Source of the DNA: Akkermansiaceae bacterium UBA4145
GTDB taxonomy: Bacteria; Verrucomicrobiota; Verrucomicrobiia; Verrucomicrobiales; Akkermansiaceae
Length of the DNA: 6,041 bases
Direction of reading: 5' to 3'
NCBI GenBank assembly: GCA_002380675.1
Contig: DFWB01000121.1
Coordinates: forward strand, 1-6,041
Shown one piece after another: positions 1 through 6,041 of the stretch. A program made the position numbers and the translations under genes. A model generated the notes under the pieces. The model was given only the letters and a program-made list of their open reading frames with translations. It did no database searches and had not been told where the DNA came from. Every line of letters starts with the position of its first letter. Within the stretch, counting starts at the first letter, position 1.

Positions 1-1
1 T

Positions 2-1471
2 TGGGCGGTTGACCTGGATAATGCTTTTGTTCCTGGCGGACGTACGGGCTTTTATGATGCTCAGGGGGCGCAGTATTCAATCGTTGTGAGTAATCCGGAC
101 GTGCGTCGTTCCGCTACGGTGGAGATATCGACGATTCATGGAGAGGTCTTGGAGGATAGTCAGGGTGCTCAGCTCGACCTTTCTCCCATCGAAGCTGGTG
201 GGCTTCGCGTCTTCAATCTACCTCGCCGCGATGTGAACGGGACGATTATCGCGCCCCTGGCCTATCGTTTGCATTCAAGTATTCCAATTACGGCCTATCA
301 GTTTAATCCTCTCGAAAATGTGGGTGTTTTCTCGAATGACGCTTCGTTGCTTCTTCCTGAAAACGTGCTCGGAAAATACCATATCGTAATGACACGAGAG
401 CAGACTTTCGAGAAGCCTGCTCTTCGGGGTTATTTCACAGTAATCGCGGTTCGCTCAGGCGAGACTCAGGTTGCGGTGACGGTTACGGCGCATACTTTGG
501 CTTCGAACGAAAAGGATGGCGGTGGAAATCCGGTTGTTCCAGCGATGGAGCCGGGGGACTCGAAGACTTTCATACTCCAGCAGTTTGATGTCTTGAATAT
601 TGAGACCAACGCGATTGGCGCTGATCTTACTGGCTCACTGGTGATTTCCGACCGGGATGTGGCTGTATTTGGTGGCAGCGAAGCGAGTAATGCTCCGAAT
701 TCGAATCATTGTAACTTTCAGTATGGTGTCTGTCAGTGGGAACTCGATAAAGGTAAGCCCATCAATCAAGCAACACCGTGTCAGACACATGAGGATTGCA
801 AGGACTTCATTACCTGCTGCGCAGATCATTTAGAGCAGCAGATTTATCCAGTCCGTACCTGGGGCAAGCACTATATCGCTGCGAAGAGCTACGATCGCAA
901 TCTTGAGCTGGACGTCTGGAGAATTCTGGCTGCGGAGGACGGCACGGTGGTTACGACCTTTCCGCCGCAGGCCAATATCCCCGTTTTGAATCGCGGACAG
1001 TGGTATGAGTTTGAGACTCGAGATCACTTTGAGATCCTGGCAGATAAGCCCATCCTGGTAGGGCAATTCCTTGCAGCAGAGCAGGCACCGGACCCCAATG
1101 TAAGTGGGATTCCGGGAGTGGGAGATGCGGGTATCGGTGATCCAGCCTTTATTTTGTCGGTTCCCGTGGCTCAGTTCCGTAAAGATTATGTGTTCCTGGC
1201 ACCGAATAAGTATCAGGCAGACTATGTGAATATTGTGGCGCCAGTCGGTGCGGCAGTTGAGTTGGATGGGGAGGTGTTGGATGACGCCTATTTCGAGTCG
1301 ATAACCCCGGATTACAGGGTTGTTCGTCGGCAGGTTGAAGATGGGGTGCATCGGGTTGTAGCAGACATGCCTGTTGGGGTTGTTGTCTACGGCTACGACC
1401 AATACGTGTCCTATGGCTATCCCGCAGGGCTTGATCTGCGCGATCTCAACTTGCTGAACGAGAACTTTTGA
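2..1471 (+). CDS. IgGFc-binding-type surface protein, 5' end outside window
   Basis: The frame is open from base 2 to the TGA at 1469-1471, giving 489 visible residues. A GTG at 86 is in frame, but the coding sequence before it (WAVDLDNAF, then GGRTGFYDAQG) already belongs to the family, so 86 is not the start. I assign it to the bacterial IgGFc-binding N-terminal domain family, named after the human Fc-gamma-binding mucin-like protein. The basis is WAVDLDN near the left edge, the YRLHSSIPITAYQFNP stretch, VAVFGGSEA, the DHLEQQIYP...WGKHY block (window residues 275-291), and YVFLAPNKYQADYVNIV near the end. Six cysteines lie at window residues 237-273, just before the DHLEQ motif, and probably form disulfides outside the cytoplasm. 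The missing N-terminus should hold a signal peptide and perhaps a hundred residues more. No membrane segment or C-terminal sorting tag is visible. The family's role in bacteria is not established; binding to glycoprotein or host immunoglobulin is only suggested by the name. The next gene begins 28 bases downstream, so they are probably co-transcribed. Family assignment is strong; function is unknown. Confidence 0.88.
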   Translation, partial: WAVDLDNAFVPGGRTGFYDAQGAQYSIVVSNPDVRRSATVEISTIHGEVLEDSQGAQLDLSPIEAGGLRVFNLPRRDVNGTIIAPLAYRLHSSIPITAYQFNPLENVGVFSNDASLLLPENVLGKYHIVMTREQTFEKPALRGYFTVIAVRSGETQVAVTVTAHTLASNEKDGGGNPVVPAMEPGDSKTFILQQFDVLNIETNAIGADLTGSLVISDRDVAVFGGSEASNAPNSNHCNFQYGVCQWELDKGKPINQATPCQTHEDCKDFITCCADHLEQQIYPVRTWGKHYIAAKSYDRNLELDVWRILAAEDGTVVTTFPPQANIPVLNRGQWYEFETRDHFEILADKPILVGQFLAAEQAPDPNVSGIPGVGDAGIGDPAFILSVPVAQFRKDYVFLAPNKYQADYVNIVAPVGAAVELDGEVLDDAYFESITPDYRVVRRQVEDGVHRVVADMPVGVVVYGYDQYVSYGYPAGLDLRDLNLLNENF

Positions 1472-1490
1472 GCAGACATTCGTGAAAAGC

Positions 1491-1494
1491 GAGG
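1491..1494 (+). promoter_or_regulatory. Shine-Dalgarno GAGG for the large lipoprotein gene
   Basis: GAGG lies five bases before the ATG at 1500. It favours that start over the in-frame GTG at 1482, which has no good purine-rich site at the right distance. Starting at 1500 also gives a conventional 27-residue lipoprotein signal peptide. Confidence 0.7.
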
Positions 1495-1499
1495 TTTCA

Positions 1500-1583
1500 A
1501 TGATTTCATCGATCCTAAACTTTGGTTCCAAGTCCCTACGCATCTGGTCGGCGGTTCTTGTTCTGGTGCTGATACCTGGCTGT
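1500..1583 (+). other. Lipoprotein signal peptide and lipobox (large lipoprotein)
   Basis: This codes residues 1-28. The two basic residues K11 and R14 precede the hydrophobic stretch AVLVLVLIPG, which ends at Cys28 (codon 1581-1583). The lipobox I-P-G-C has Ile at -3 and Gly at -1, fitting signal peptidase II cleavage; Pro at -2 is less usual. A flexible Gly/Ala then Glu-rich tether follows, as expected for a lipoprotein that projects its domains away from the membrane. Confidence 0.85.
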
Positions 1584-4500
1584 GGCGAGGACCTTGGTGG
1601 TGCTGCTGGTGCCGGGGATGAGTCGCCGAATACTCAGCCTTTTGAACAATCTTTTGTGGATGAGCAAAGCAATCCCTCAGAGGTTACTGAGGAGAACGAG
1701 GAAACAGAAGAGGAGGTGACACAGGAGGTTGCTGCGGAGCTACGCGTTGATGGAGTGTCCCCGGCGAAGGGCAAGGCTTCTGGGGGGGATACTGTAACGA
1801 TTCTCGGAGCTGGCTTCGGATTCGATGCCAAGGTCATGTTTGATGAGAGTGAAGCTCTCAATATTTTCGTGCTCGGTGATGATCGGATCAACGTGACGAC
1901 TCCTCCGCATGCGCCTGGGCTTGCTCGAGTGACTGTTTTCCAGGCGGATGGTGAAGAAGTCGCGGTACTGGAGGAGGGTTATCTCTATTACAATGATGTT
2001 GTGGTGTCAGAGATTGTTCCCGCTGAAGGGCCAGCTACAGGAGGGACACCGGTCACCGTGAAAGGGACTGGGTTTACTGAGGGGACGAAGTTGCTCTTCG
2101 GTGAGCAGTTGGCGATCAACACGGAGTTTGTCGATGATTCGACGATTCTTGCTTTGACTCCCACAGGGATGCCTGGGGAGGTTGATGTTTTTGTTTCGAA
2201 TTCGCTGGGTCTCGCACGCTTGAAAGATGGATTCCTCTACACCGCGCCGCCGATGGTGACCAAGGTGTCCCCTGTCGCGGGTCCTTCGGCGGGTGGCCAG
2301 CTAACGGTGATCGAGGGTGCAGGCTTTGTGGAGCCGCTTGAGGTTCGATTTGGGAATGTGACAGCTCCGGTAGCCGAGTTGGTTCACACAGGAATTCTGC
2401 ATGTGACTTCCCCTCCCCACGAAGCGGGTGCGGTTGATCTGTGGATCGTTACTCCTCACGGAAGCACGGTCGTGGATGATGGTTATGTCTTCTATGACGA
2501 ACTGCCTTCGGGAGTTGAGATTTTGAACCTGGTGCCGCATTCGGGTTCTGTTCTGGGGGGGACCAAGGTGGTCGTGACAGCGACAGAGTTGGGTACGAGT
2601 CTGGATACCAAGGTTCGCTTTAATGGAGCTTTGGGTGAGGTTTTGAGTGTGGATCCTGTGACCCAGAGTGCGGTGGTTGTTACCCCCGCATCGGTCGATG
2701 CTGGTTGGGTAGACGTGGAGATTCAGAGTCCTGAAGGCTCAGCGGTTTCTGAAGGCGCATTCAACTATGTCGATGATCTCGCTATCGCTGAGATTAAACC
2801 GAATTATGGCAGCGCCGATGGCGGGACCGAAATCACGGTTATCGGGACTGGTTTTCAGCCTGATGCTGAGATCTTTATTGATGCTCTCCCCGCCACGGGC
2901 GTCGAGTTTGTGAGTGAAAATGAGCTGCGCGCAATGACTCCTCCCGGAAGCCCTGGGTTTGCCCATGTAAAGGTTGCCCAGGGGGTTCAGTATACCCTGC
3001 TTCTGAATGGTTTCTTCTATACCTCTGGGGGTATGGACCTCTACGTAATCACTCCCGACAAGGGCTCTATTGCTGGCGGGACCTTTGTGGATGTTCTGGG
3101 AATTGGTTTTGCGGAGGACGCCGAGGTCTATGTGGGCGGCAAGTTGGCCAGCCATACAACCTTCATCGATCCCACGCGGCTGACGGCTCGGCTTCCTGCA
3201 GGTGACGTGGGTACCGTGGATGTTCAGGTCGTGAGTCTTGCAGGTACCGCGCTCCTCGAAAATTCCTACACCTATTATGATCCGGTGAGTCTCTATGGAG
3301 GCACCTGGGGAGAGGCGGTCGATGATGCCGTCAACGTGACCGTTCTTGAAGGAGGGTCTGGGGCTCCTGTGCCGGATGTCTTTACCATTCTTGGTAGTGA
3401 TCCAAAGACACCCTTCCAGGGCTTTACCAATCTGAATGGCCAGATCACTTTCAGCGGGCCAGACCTTTCAGGGCCTCAGACAGTAAGCGTCTCCAAGGAA
3501 GGCTACGAGAACAATTCTGTCGTGGCTTTTGATGCGGAGAACGTGACCATTTACATGACCAAGGTGATCCCTTCTCCTGGCTTCCCGCCTGGAATTCAGC
3601 CTCCCATCGTCAAGGGGGATGTGTATGGCTTCGGGAAGTACGTGGTTGGTGAACCGGGCTATTGCTATAGCAGCGGGGCCTCCGACACCAACCACTGCAA
3701 GTTGTGCGATGGAGATGATGAGTGTGGTGCGGCAGGGGCGAAGTGCACGGACCTCGGTAGTCAGGGCAGTAAGTGCTTGATGACTTGTGAAACAGACTCT
3801 CAGTGTCCGTCGAAGAGTGCCTGTAAATCGCTTGGCCCAACCAGCCATTGCGTGCCCACCCCGGGCAGCAAGGTCGTGGTGTGTCGAGGAACGATTCCTT
3901 CGATTTTCTCTCAAAAACTATCTCCTGGCACCGGAGCCGTGGTGAACAGCATGGGAAGCTACAGCATTATGGCTTATCCCGGCGAGATTGCCGTGGTCTG
4001 CGTAGGTGGCTTCATGGATGGCATGACCGAGCCCCTTGACCCAGCCTTGGTTCTCGAACGCATCGATAACCGCTATGTCGGGTTCTCGTACTTTACTCCG
4101 GTGGTCATGGGTGTGTACCGGCATTTGAATCTTATTCCAGGTCAGGTCGCAGAGGATATTGATATCAATCTGAATATTCCGCTTACCCGGACGCTGAAGT
4201 TGCGTCTTGAGGACCCTCCTCTTGACGACACGGACTATCTCTTCGCAACTCTTTGGTTTGACTTTGGTTCAGATGGTGTCTTTCAGGCGCCCGTAAATCC
4301 AGGGTCCTTTAGCGATGTTCCTCTTCTGGCAGAGGGGCAGCCTCTTGAGTTTATCGGGGATATCTACGATGCGTCCTATACGATTCTGGCAGGGGCTTTC
4401 ACGATGAGTGAGGATGGGACTCCCATGTCGGTGGTCTTGCGTAAGAATCTGGTAGAACCCGAGGATGATCGGATGTTGCGCCTGGTCGATGGTGAATGGG

Positions 4501-5684
4501 AGCTGGCATCTACAGGGCTTACGCGGAATGTGCTTGCGGCCTACGGTTACGATGATGACCATGTGTTTACTGTAGGAACAGAGGGGAGCCTTTATTTCTA
4601 CAATGGTAACACCTACAGCATGCAGCCCTCCGGCACGCAGCGCACCCTCAGAGCGATTCATGGCACCGGTTCATCAGATATATGGGCCGTGGGTGACGAT
4701 GGGGTTGTCCTCCATTTCAATGGTATTGGCTGGACGCAGGAATCCTCGGGTCAATCCAATGATCTCCGCGCTGTCTTTTCTGTCGGCGGAGGAGAGGTGT
4801 TCGTTGCGGGCGCTTATAGCCTCAGGCGGCGTGACCCCTCTGGAACCTGGGCCAATGCTTCGACGACCAGCGTCAGTGGTAGCTGGAGGGGGCTTCATGG
4901 AACAGGCAGTGATGACGTCTGGTTGGTTGGAGATTACGGCCGCGTTTATCACTACGATGGAGCTGCCTGGGTTAAGCAGACAGTCCCCACTGTGAAGAAC
5001 CTCCGCGCTGTCTGGGCGGTGGCAAAGGATGATGTCTGGGTCGCGGGTGAAGGCGGAACCTTGCTTCATTACGATGGTGTCAGTTTCTCTGCGGTGGATG
5101 GGGTGCCGGCTACTCAGACAGTCACGGCGATAAACGGCCGAAGCGCGAACGAAATCTACGCGGTGGGTAATCGAGGTTTTGTGCTCGTCTACGATGGTAA
5201 TACGTGGACCGAGGCGAACACCCCGGACTATGAGCAGAATATCAATGGTGTGTATCTCCCCAAAGATAGCAGCTCGGTCTATACCTTTGGTGACCATGAA
5301 CTCTTCATGGGCCCGATGGTTCCCGTGCCCAAGTTCGAGGTGCCGGTGGAGGGCGGGGTTTTGACTGAGAATCTCCTTTCCTGGGAAGCGGACACCTCGG
5401 TACAGCCGCATTTCCAATATATGAAGTTGGTCGTTCCATCGATGATGGGTGACACTCCTGTTTGGACATTGATGTCGGATGGCGAGGTACGCGATGTTCC
5501 TTTGCCTGATTTTCCCCAACTAGAGGGAACACCCGGTATTCCGGCTGGTCCTCTCAAATTGACTCAGTTCAGAGTCTATAAAGAGGGCTTCGATATCGAT
5601 CACTTCGATTATAGCGATCTCAGCACGCCTGACTGGCAGGCCTGGGCGCTGGATAACATCTTTTTCTCCAAGGTAGCTCCATAG
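1500..5684 (+). CDS. Large lipoprotein: six IPT/TIG domains, Cys-rich module, seven-bladed beta-propeller
   Basis: This 1394-residue protein is probably anchored in the outer membrane and exposed. I chose ATG 1500 because GAGG precedes it; GTG 1482 would add six residues. Residues 1-27 are a lipoprotein signal peptide (K11, R14, hydrophobic core, LIPGC) with lipid-acceptor Cys28. Residue +2 is Gly, so the Asp inner-membrane retention signal known from Escherichia coli is absent. Residues 29-80 are a Glu-rich linker. Residues 81-595 hold six IPT/TIG immunoglobulin-like domains. Residues 611-688 resemble a carboxypeptidase-regulatory-like beta sandwich. Residues 722-795 contain 11 cysteines. 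Residues 796-992 are beta-rich but unassigned. Residues 993-1273 form a seven-repeat propeller, and 1274-1394 are a C-terminal cap with a fibronectin-like LSWEA strand. No catalytic motif is visible. IPT arrays and propellers usually mediate binding, so adhesion or ligand capture is the best inference. The gene lies between a surface-protein gene and another lipoprotein gene, probably in one operon. Domain calls are by eye; the exact function is unknown. Confidence 0.92.
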   Translation: MISSILNFGSKSLRIWSAVLVLVLIPGCGEDLGGAAGAGDESPNTQPFEQSFVDEQSNPSEVTEENEETEEEVTQEVAAELRVDGVSPAKGKASGGDTVTILGAGFGFDAKVMFDESEALNIFVLGDDRINVTTPPHAPGLARVTVFQADGEEVAVLEEGYLYYNDVVVSEIVPAEGPATGGTPVTVKGTGFTEGTKLLFGEQLAINTEFVDDSTILALTPTGMPGEVDVFVSNSLGLARLKDGFLYTAPPMVTKVSPVAGPSAGGQLTVIEGAGFVEPLEVRFGNVTAPVAELVHTGILHVTSPPHEAGAVDLWIVTPHGSTVVDDGYVFYDELPSGVEILNLVPHSGSVLGGTKVVVTATELGTSLDTKVRFNGALGEVLSVDPVTQSAVVVTPASVDAGWVDVEIQSPEGSAVSEGAFNYVDDLAIAEIKPNYGSADGGTEITVIGTGFQPDAEIFIDALPATGVEFVSENELRAMTPPGSPGFAHVKVAQGVQYTLLLNGFFYTSGGMDLYVITPDKGSIAGGTFVDVLGIGFAEDAEVYVGGKLASHTTFIDPTRLTARLPAGDVGTVDVQVVSLAGTALLENSYTYYDPVSLYGGTWGEAVDDAVNVTVLEGGSGAPVPDVFTILGSDPKTPFQGFTNLNGQITFSGPDLSGPQTVSVSKEGYENNSVVAFDAENVTIYMTKVIPSPGFPPGIQPPIVKGDVYGFGKYVVGEPGYCYSSGASDTNHCKLCDGDDECGAAGAKCTDLGSQGSKCLMTCETDSQCPSKSACKSLGPTSHCVPTPGSKVVVCRGTIPSIFSQKLSPGTGAVVNSMGSYSIMAYPGEIAVVCVGGFMDGMTEPLDPALVLERIDNRYVGFSYFTPVVMGVYRHLNLIPGQVAEDIDINLNIPLTRTLKLRLEDPPLDDTDYLFATLWFDFGSDGVFQAPVNPGSFSDVPLLAEGQPLEFIGDIYDASYTILAGAFTMSEDGTPMSVVLRKNLVEPEDDRMLRLVDGEWELASTGLTRNVLAAYGYDDDHVFTVGTEGSLYFYNGNTYSMQPSGTQRTLRAIHGTGSSDIWAVGDDGVVLHFNGIGWTQESSGQSNDLRAVFSVGGGEVFVAGAYSLRRRDPSGTWANASTTSVSGSWRGLHGTGSDDVWLVGDYGRVYHYDGAAWVKQTVPTVKNLRAVWAVAKDDVWVAGEGGTLLHYDGVSFSAVDGVPATQTVTAINGRSANEIYAVGNRGFVLVYDGNTWTEANTPDYEQNINGVYLPKDSSSVYTFGDHELFMGPMVPVPKFEVPVEGGVLTENLLSWEADTSVQPHFQYMKLVVPSMMGDTPVWTLMSDGEVRDVPLPDFPQLEGTPGIPAGPLKLTQFRVYKEGFDIDHFDYSDLSTPDWQAWALDNIFFSKVAP
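1740..3284 (+). repeat. Tandem array of six IPT/TIG domains (protein-level repeat)
   Basis: Six units start at about residues 81, 167, 250, 335, 427 and 511 of the large lipoprotein, each about 83-92 residues long. The shared pattern is [IV]xPxxGxxxGGTxVTVxGxGF near the start, then a VxFG/VxVGG strand, a TPP or similar turn after about 45 residues, VDVxV, and a closing GYxYYD or GFxY. Units 1, 2, 3, 5 and 6 keep the GxGF turn. Unit 4 (residues 335-426) is the most divergent and longest: it replaces that turn with TELGTS and has extra residues in the middle. At the DNA level the units have diverged well beyond recent duplication. Such immunoglobulin-like repeats are common stalk or binding modules of extracellular bacterial proteins. 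Confidence 0.85.
3330..3563 (+). other. Carboxypeptidase-regulatory-like beta-sandwich domain
   Basis: Residues 611-688 show the usual pattern of this fold: a VTVLEGGSGAPVPDVFTIL strand pair, then GFTNLNGQITFSG and a VSVSKEGYENNS turn, ending in a hydrophobic strand (VTIYMTKV). This non-catalytic domain often sits in the stalks of secreted and outer-membrane proteins. It follows the last IPT unit directly. Identification is by pattern and should be treated as probable. Confidence 0.6.
3663..3884 (+). other. Eleven-cysteine module in the large lipoprotein
   Basis: Residues 722-795 contain 11 cysteines, in contrast to almost none in the preceding 690 residues. Two segments match CxxDxxC: CDGDDEC and CETDSQC, the second continuing as CPSKSAC. 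This resembles the small disulfide-bonded modules often found in surface proteins of Myxococcota-like bacteria. The odd number suggests that one cysteine pairs elsewhere; Cys in the later AVVCVGG segment is a candidate. Disulfide bonding is inferred and fits an extracytoplasmic location. Confidence 0.7.
4476..5318 (+). repeat. Seven-bladed beta-propeller (39-40-residue repeats)
   Basis: Repeats begin at about residues 1011, 1050, 1089, 1129, 1168, 1208 and 1248 of the large lipoprotein, so the period is 39-40 residues. The consensus is LRAVxGxxxxDVWxVGxxGxxxHYDGxxWxxxxxxxxxN. The last repeat lacks the final DGxxW strand. The segment just before repeat 1 (LVDGEWELASTGLTRN, residues 995-1010) supplies exactly that strand. 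This is the pattern of a propeller whose first and last blades are closed by mixing N- and C-terminal strands. Similar repeats occur in BNR/YVTN-like extracellular propellers. No Asp-box of the sialidase type (SxDxGxTW) is present, so no hydrolase activity is implied. Some DNA-level similarity remains, for example the same 13-base CTCCGCGCTGTCT at 4764 and 5001. Confidence 0.82.
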
Positions 5685-5721
5685 GGGTTGGCATCGATAT
5701 GAGGATTTTTATGGGGGGGTC
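5685..5721 (+). promoter_or_regulatory. Short intergenic spacer with G7 run before third gene
   Basis: The spacer is 37 bases and has no hairpin followed by a T run, so transcription probably continues into the next gene. It contains GAGG (5701-5704), then ATG (5711-5713) six bases later, whose final G begins a run of seven G (5713-5719). That ATG reads only five codons to a TAG at 5726-5728, in a different frame from the lipoprotein gene. The G run may act as a weak ribosome-binding site for ATG 5722. Confidence 0.45.
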
Positions 5722-6041
5722 ATGTTAGGGAGAGGCGTGAATGTTTTCGGCCGCTATTCGGCGGCGTATATGGTGCCACTTTTTGTGTTCTTGACTGGAT
5801 GTGCTTCGACAGGTGAGGACAACCTTGAGGCCCAGGCCGATGTGGTTGCGGATGTTGCGGTGGTCGTACCGGATGGGACGGAAAGCCTCACTGATGGTGA
5901 ATCATCCGAGATGAAAGATGGCGCGGATACCACTGAAGGCTCGGACGTGTTCCAGGCACCGCCGGCAGAGTGGGAGGAGATACTTGTAGGCACTTCAGGG
6001 GATATTCACCGTTGCCGTTACCTTCCCGGTCTTGGATTCCG
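5722..6041 (+). CDS. Putative lipoprotein with acidic linker, 3' end outside window
   Basis: The frame is open from ATG 5722 to the right edge, giving 106 complete codons without a stop. Residues 1-26 form a signal peptide (R4, R11, then MVPLFVFLTG) ending in the lipobox LTGC with Cys27 at 5800-5802. Ala at +2 gives no inner-membrane retention signal, so an outer-membrane site is likely. Residues 28 to about 83 are a low-complexity acidic linker rich in Asp, Glu, Ala, Val and Ser/Thr, like the tether in the preceding lipoprotein. A more globular segment starts near Trp84 (WEEILVGTSGDIHRC) and is cut by the window, so the family cannot be named. The start is uncertain. GTG 5737 is in frame with AGGGAG four bases upstream and would still leave a usable signal peptide. 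ATG 5722 follows only a G run. The gene lies 37 bases after the large lipoprotein gene and is probably in the same operon. The lipoprotein call is firm; the function is unknown. Confidence 0.75.
   Translation, partial: MLGRGVNVFGRYSAAYMVPLFVFLTGCASTGEDNLEAQADVVADVAVVVPDGTESLTDGESSEMKDGADTTEGSDVFQAPPAEWEEILVGTSGDIHRCRYLPGLGF

Noticed and set aside
86..88. GTG as start of the first gene
   Set aside because: The same frame is open to the left edge and encodes family-typical sequence (WAVDLDN) before this codon, so the gene is cut by the window rather than starting here.
1482..1484. GTG as start of the large lipoprotein
   Set aside because: ATG 1500 in the same frame has GAGG five bases upstream and gives a standard signal peptide length. 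GTG remains possible but is less supported.
830..1543. Minus-strand open frame of 237 codons opposite the end of the IgGFc-type gene
   Set aside because: It covers conserved IgGFc-type coding sequence, has no recognisable motif or signal, and crosses the start of the next real gene.
4603..4995. Plus-strand 130-codon frame inside the propeller
   Set aside because: It is out of frame with the propeller repeats, which explain this DNA fully; the composition of the translation looks random.
4476..5318. Sialidase or glycoside hydrolase reading of the propeller
   Set aside because: The repeats lack Asp-box SxDxGxTW motifs and any visible catalytic Arg triad or acid/base pair; the DGxxW ends only mark blade strands.
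4674..5519. Long open frame on the minus strand (281 codons) opposite the propeller
   Set aside because: It lies wholly inside a well-supported plus-strand gene with clear domain repeats. Its translation is rich in His, Arg and Ile with no recognisable domain, as expected for a shadow frame.
5685..5721. Transcription terminator between the second and third genes
   Set aside because: I see no stem-loop with a following T run; ATCGAT at 5694-5699 is a six-base palindrome only.
5711..5728. Five-codon frame before the third gene as a leader peptide
   Set aside because: It is too short and lacks repeated regulatory codons or an attenuator hairpin; I kept only the G7 and start-choice observation.

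Overview
The window is a stretch of a bacterial genome coding entirely on the plus strand. It holds three closely spaced genes in one direction. The first is cut by the left edge, the second is complete and the third is cut by the right edge. All three look like exported, cell-surface proteins. Three traits suggest a predatory or surface-active member of the Myxococcota, or a Bradymonadales-like lineage of the former Deltaproteobacteria: a bacterial IgGFc-binding-type protein, lipoproteins with long acidic linkers after the lipobox, and CxxDxxC cysteine modules. The base composition is moderately G+C-rich by eye. The lineage is an inference from protein style only; there is no rRNA or marker gene.

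Layout. Positions 2-1471 hold the C-terminal 489 residues of an IgGFc-binding-type protein whose start lies outside the window. After a 28-base gap with a Shine-Dalgarno sequence, 1500-5684 encodes a 1394-residue lipoprotein. Its order is: signal peptide and lipobox Cys28, acidic linker, six tandem IPT/TIG immunoglobulin-like domains, a carboxypeptidase-regulatory-like beta sandwich, an 11-cysteine module, a beta-rich region of unknown family, a seven-bladed beta-propeller built from 39-40-residue repeats, and a C-terminal cap. After a 37-base gap containing a G7 run, a third gene starts near 5722. It encodes another lipoprotein with an acidic linker, and its main domain is cut off by the window end.

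The short gaps and the absence of any visible terminator suggest one transcription unit. The combination suggests an outer-surface adhesion, binding or matrix-forming set: one extracellular protein with a ligand-binding-type domain and at least two outer-membrane-anchored lipoproteins. No enzyme active site, mobile element, RNA gene, CRISPR array or defence gene is visible. The most interesting points are the domain architecture of the large lipoprotein, its probable 'velcro'-closed seven-blade propeller, the cysteine module type shared by both neighbouring proteins, and the uncertain start and G7 run of the third gene.
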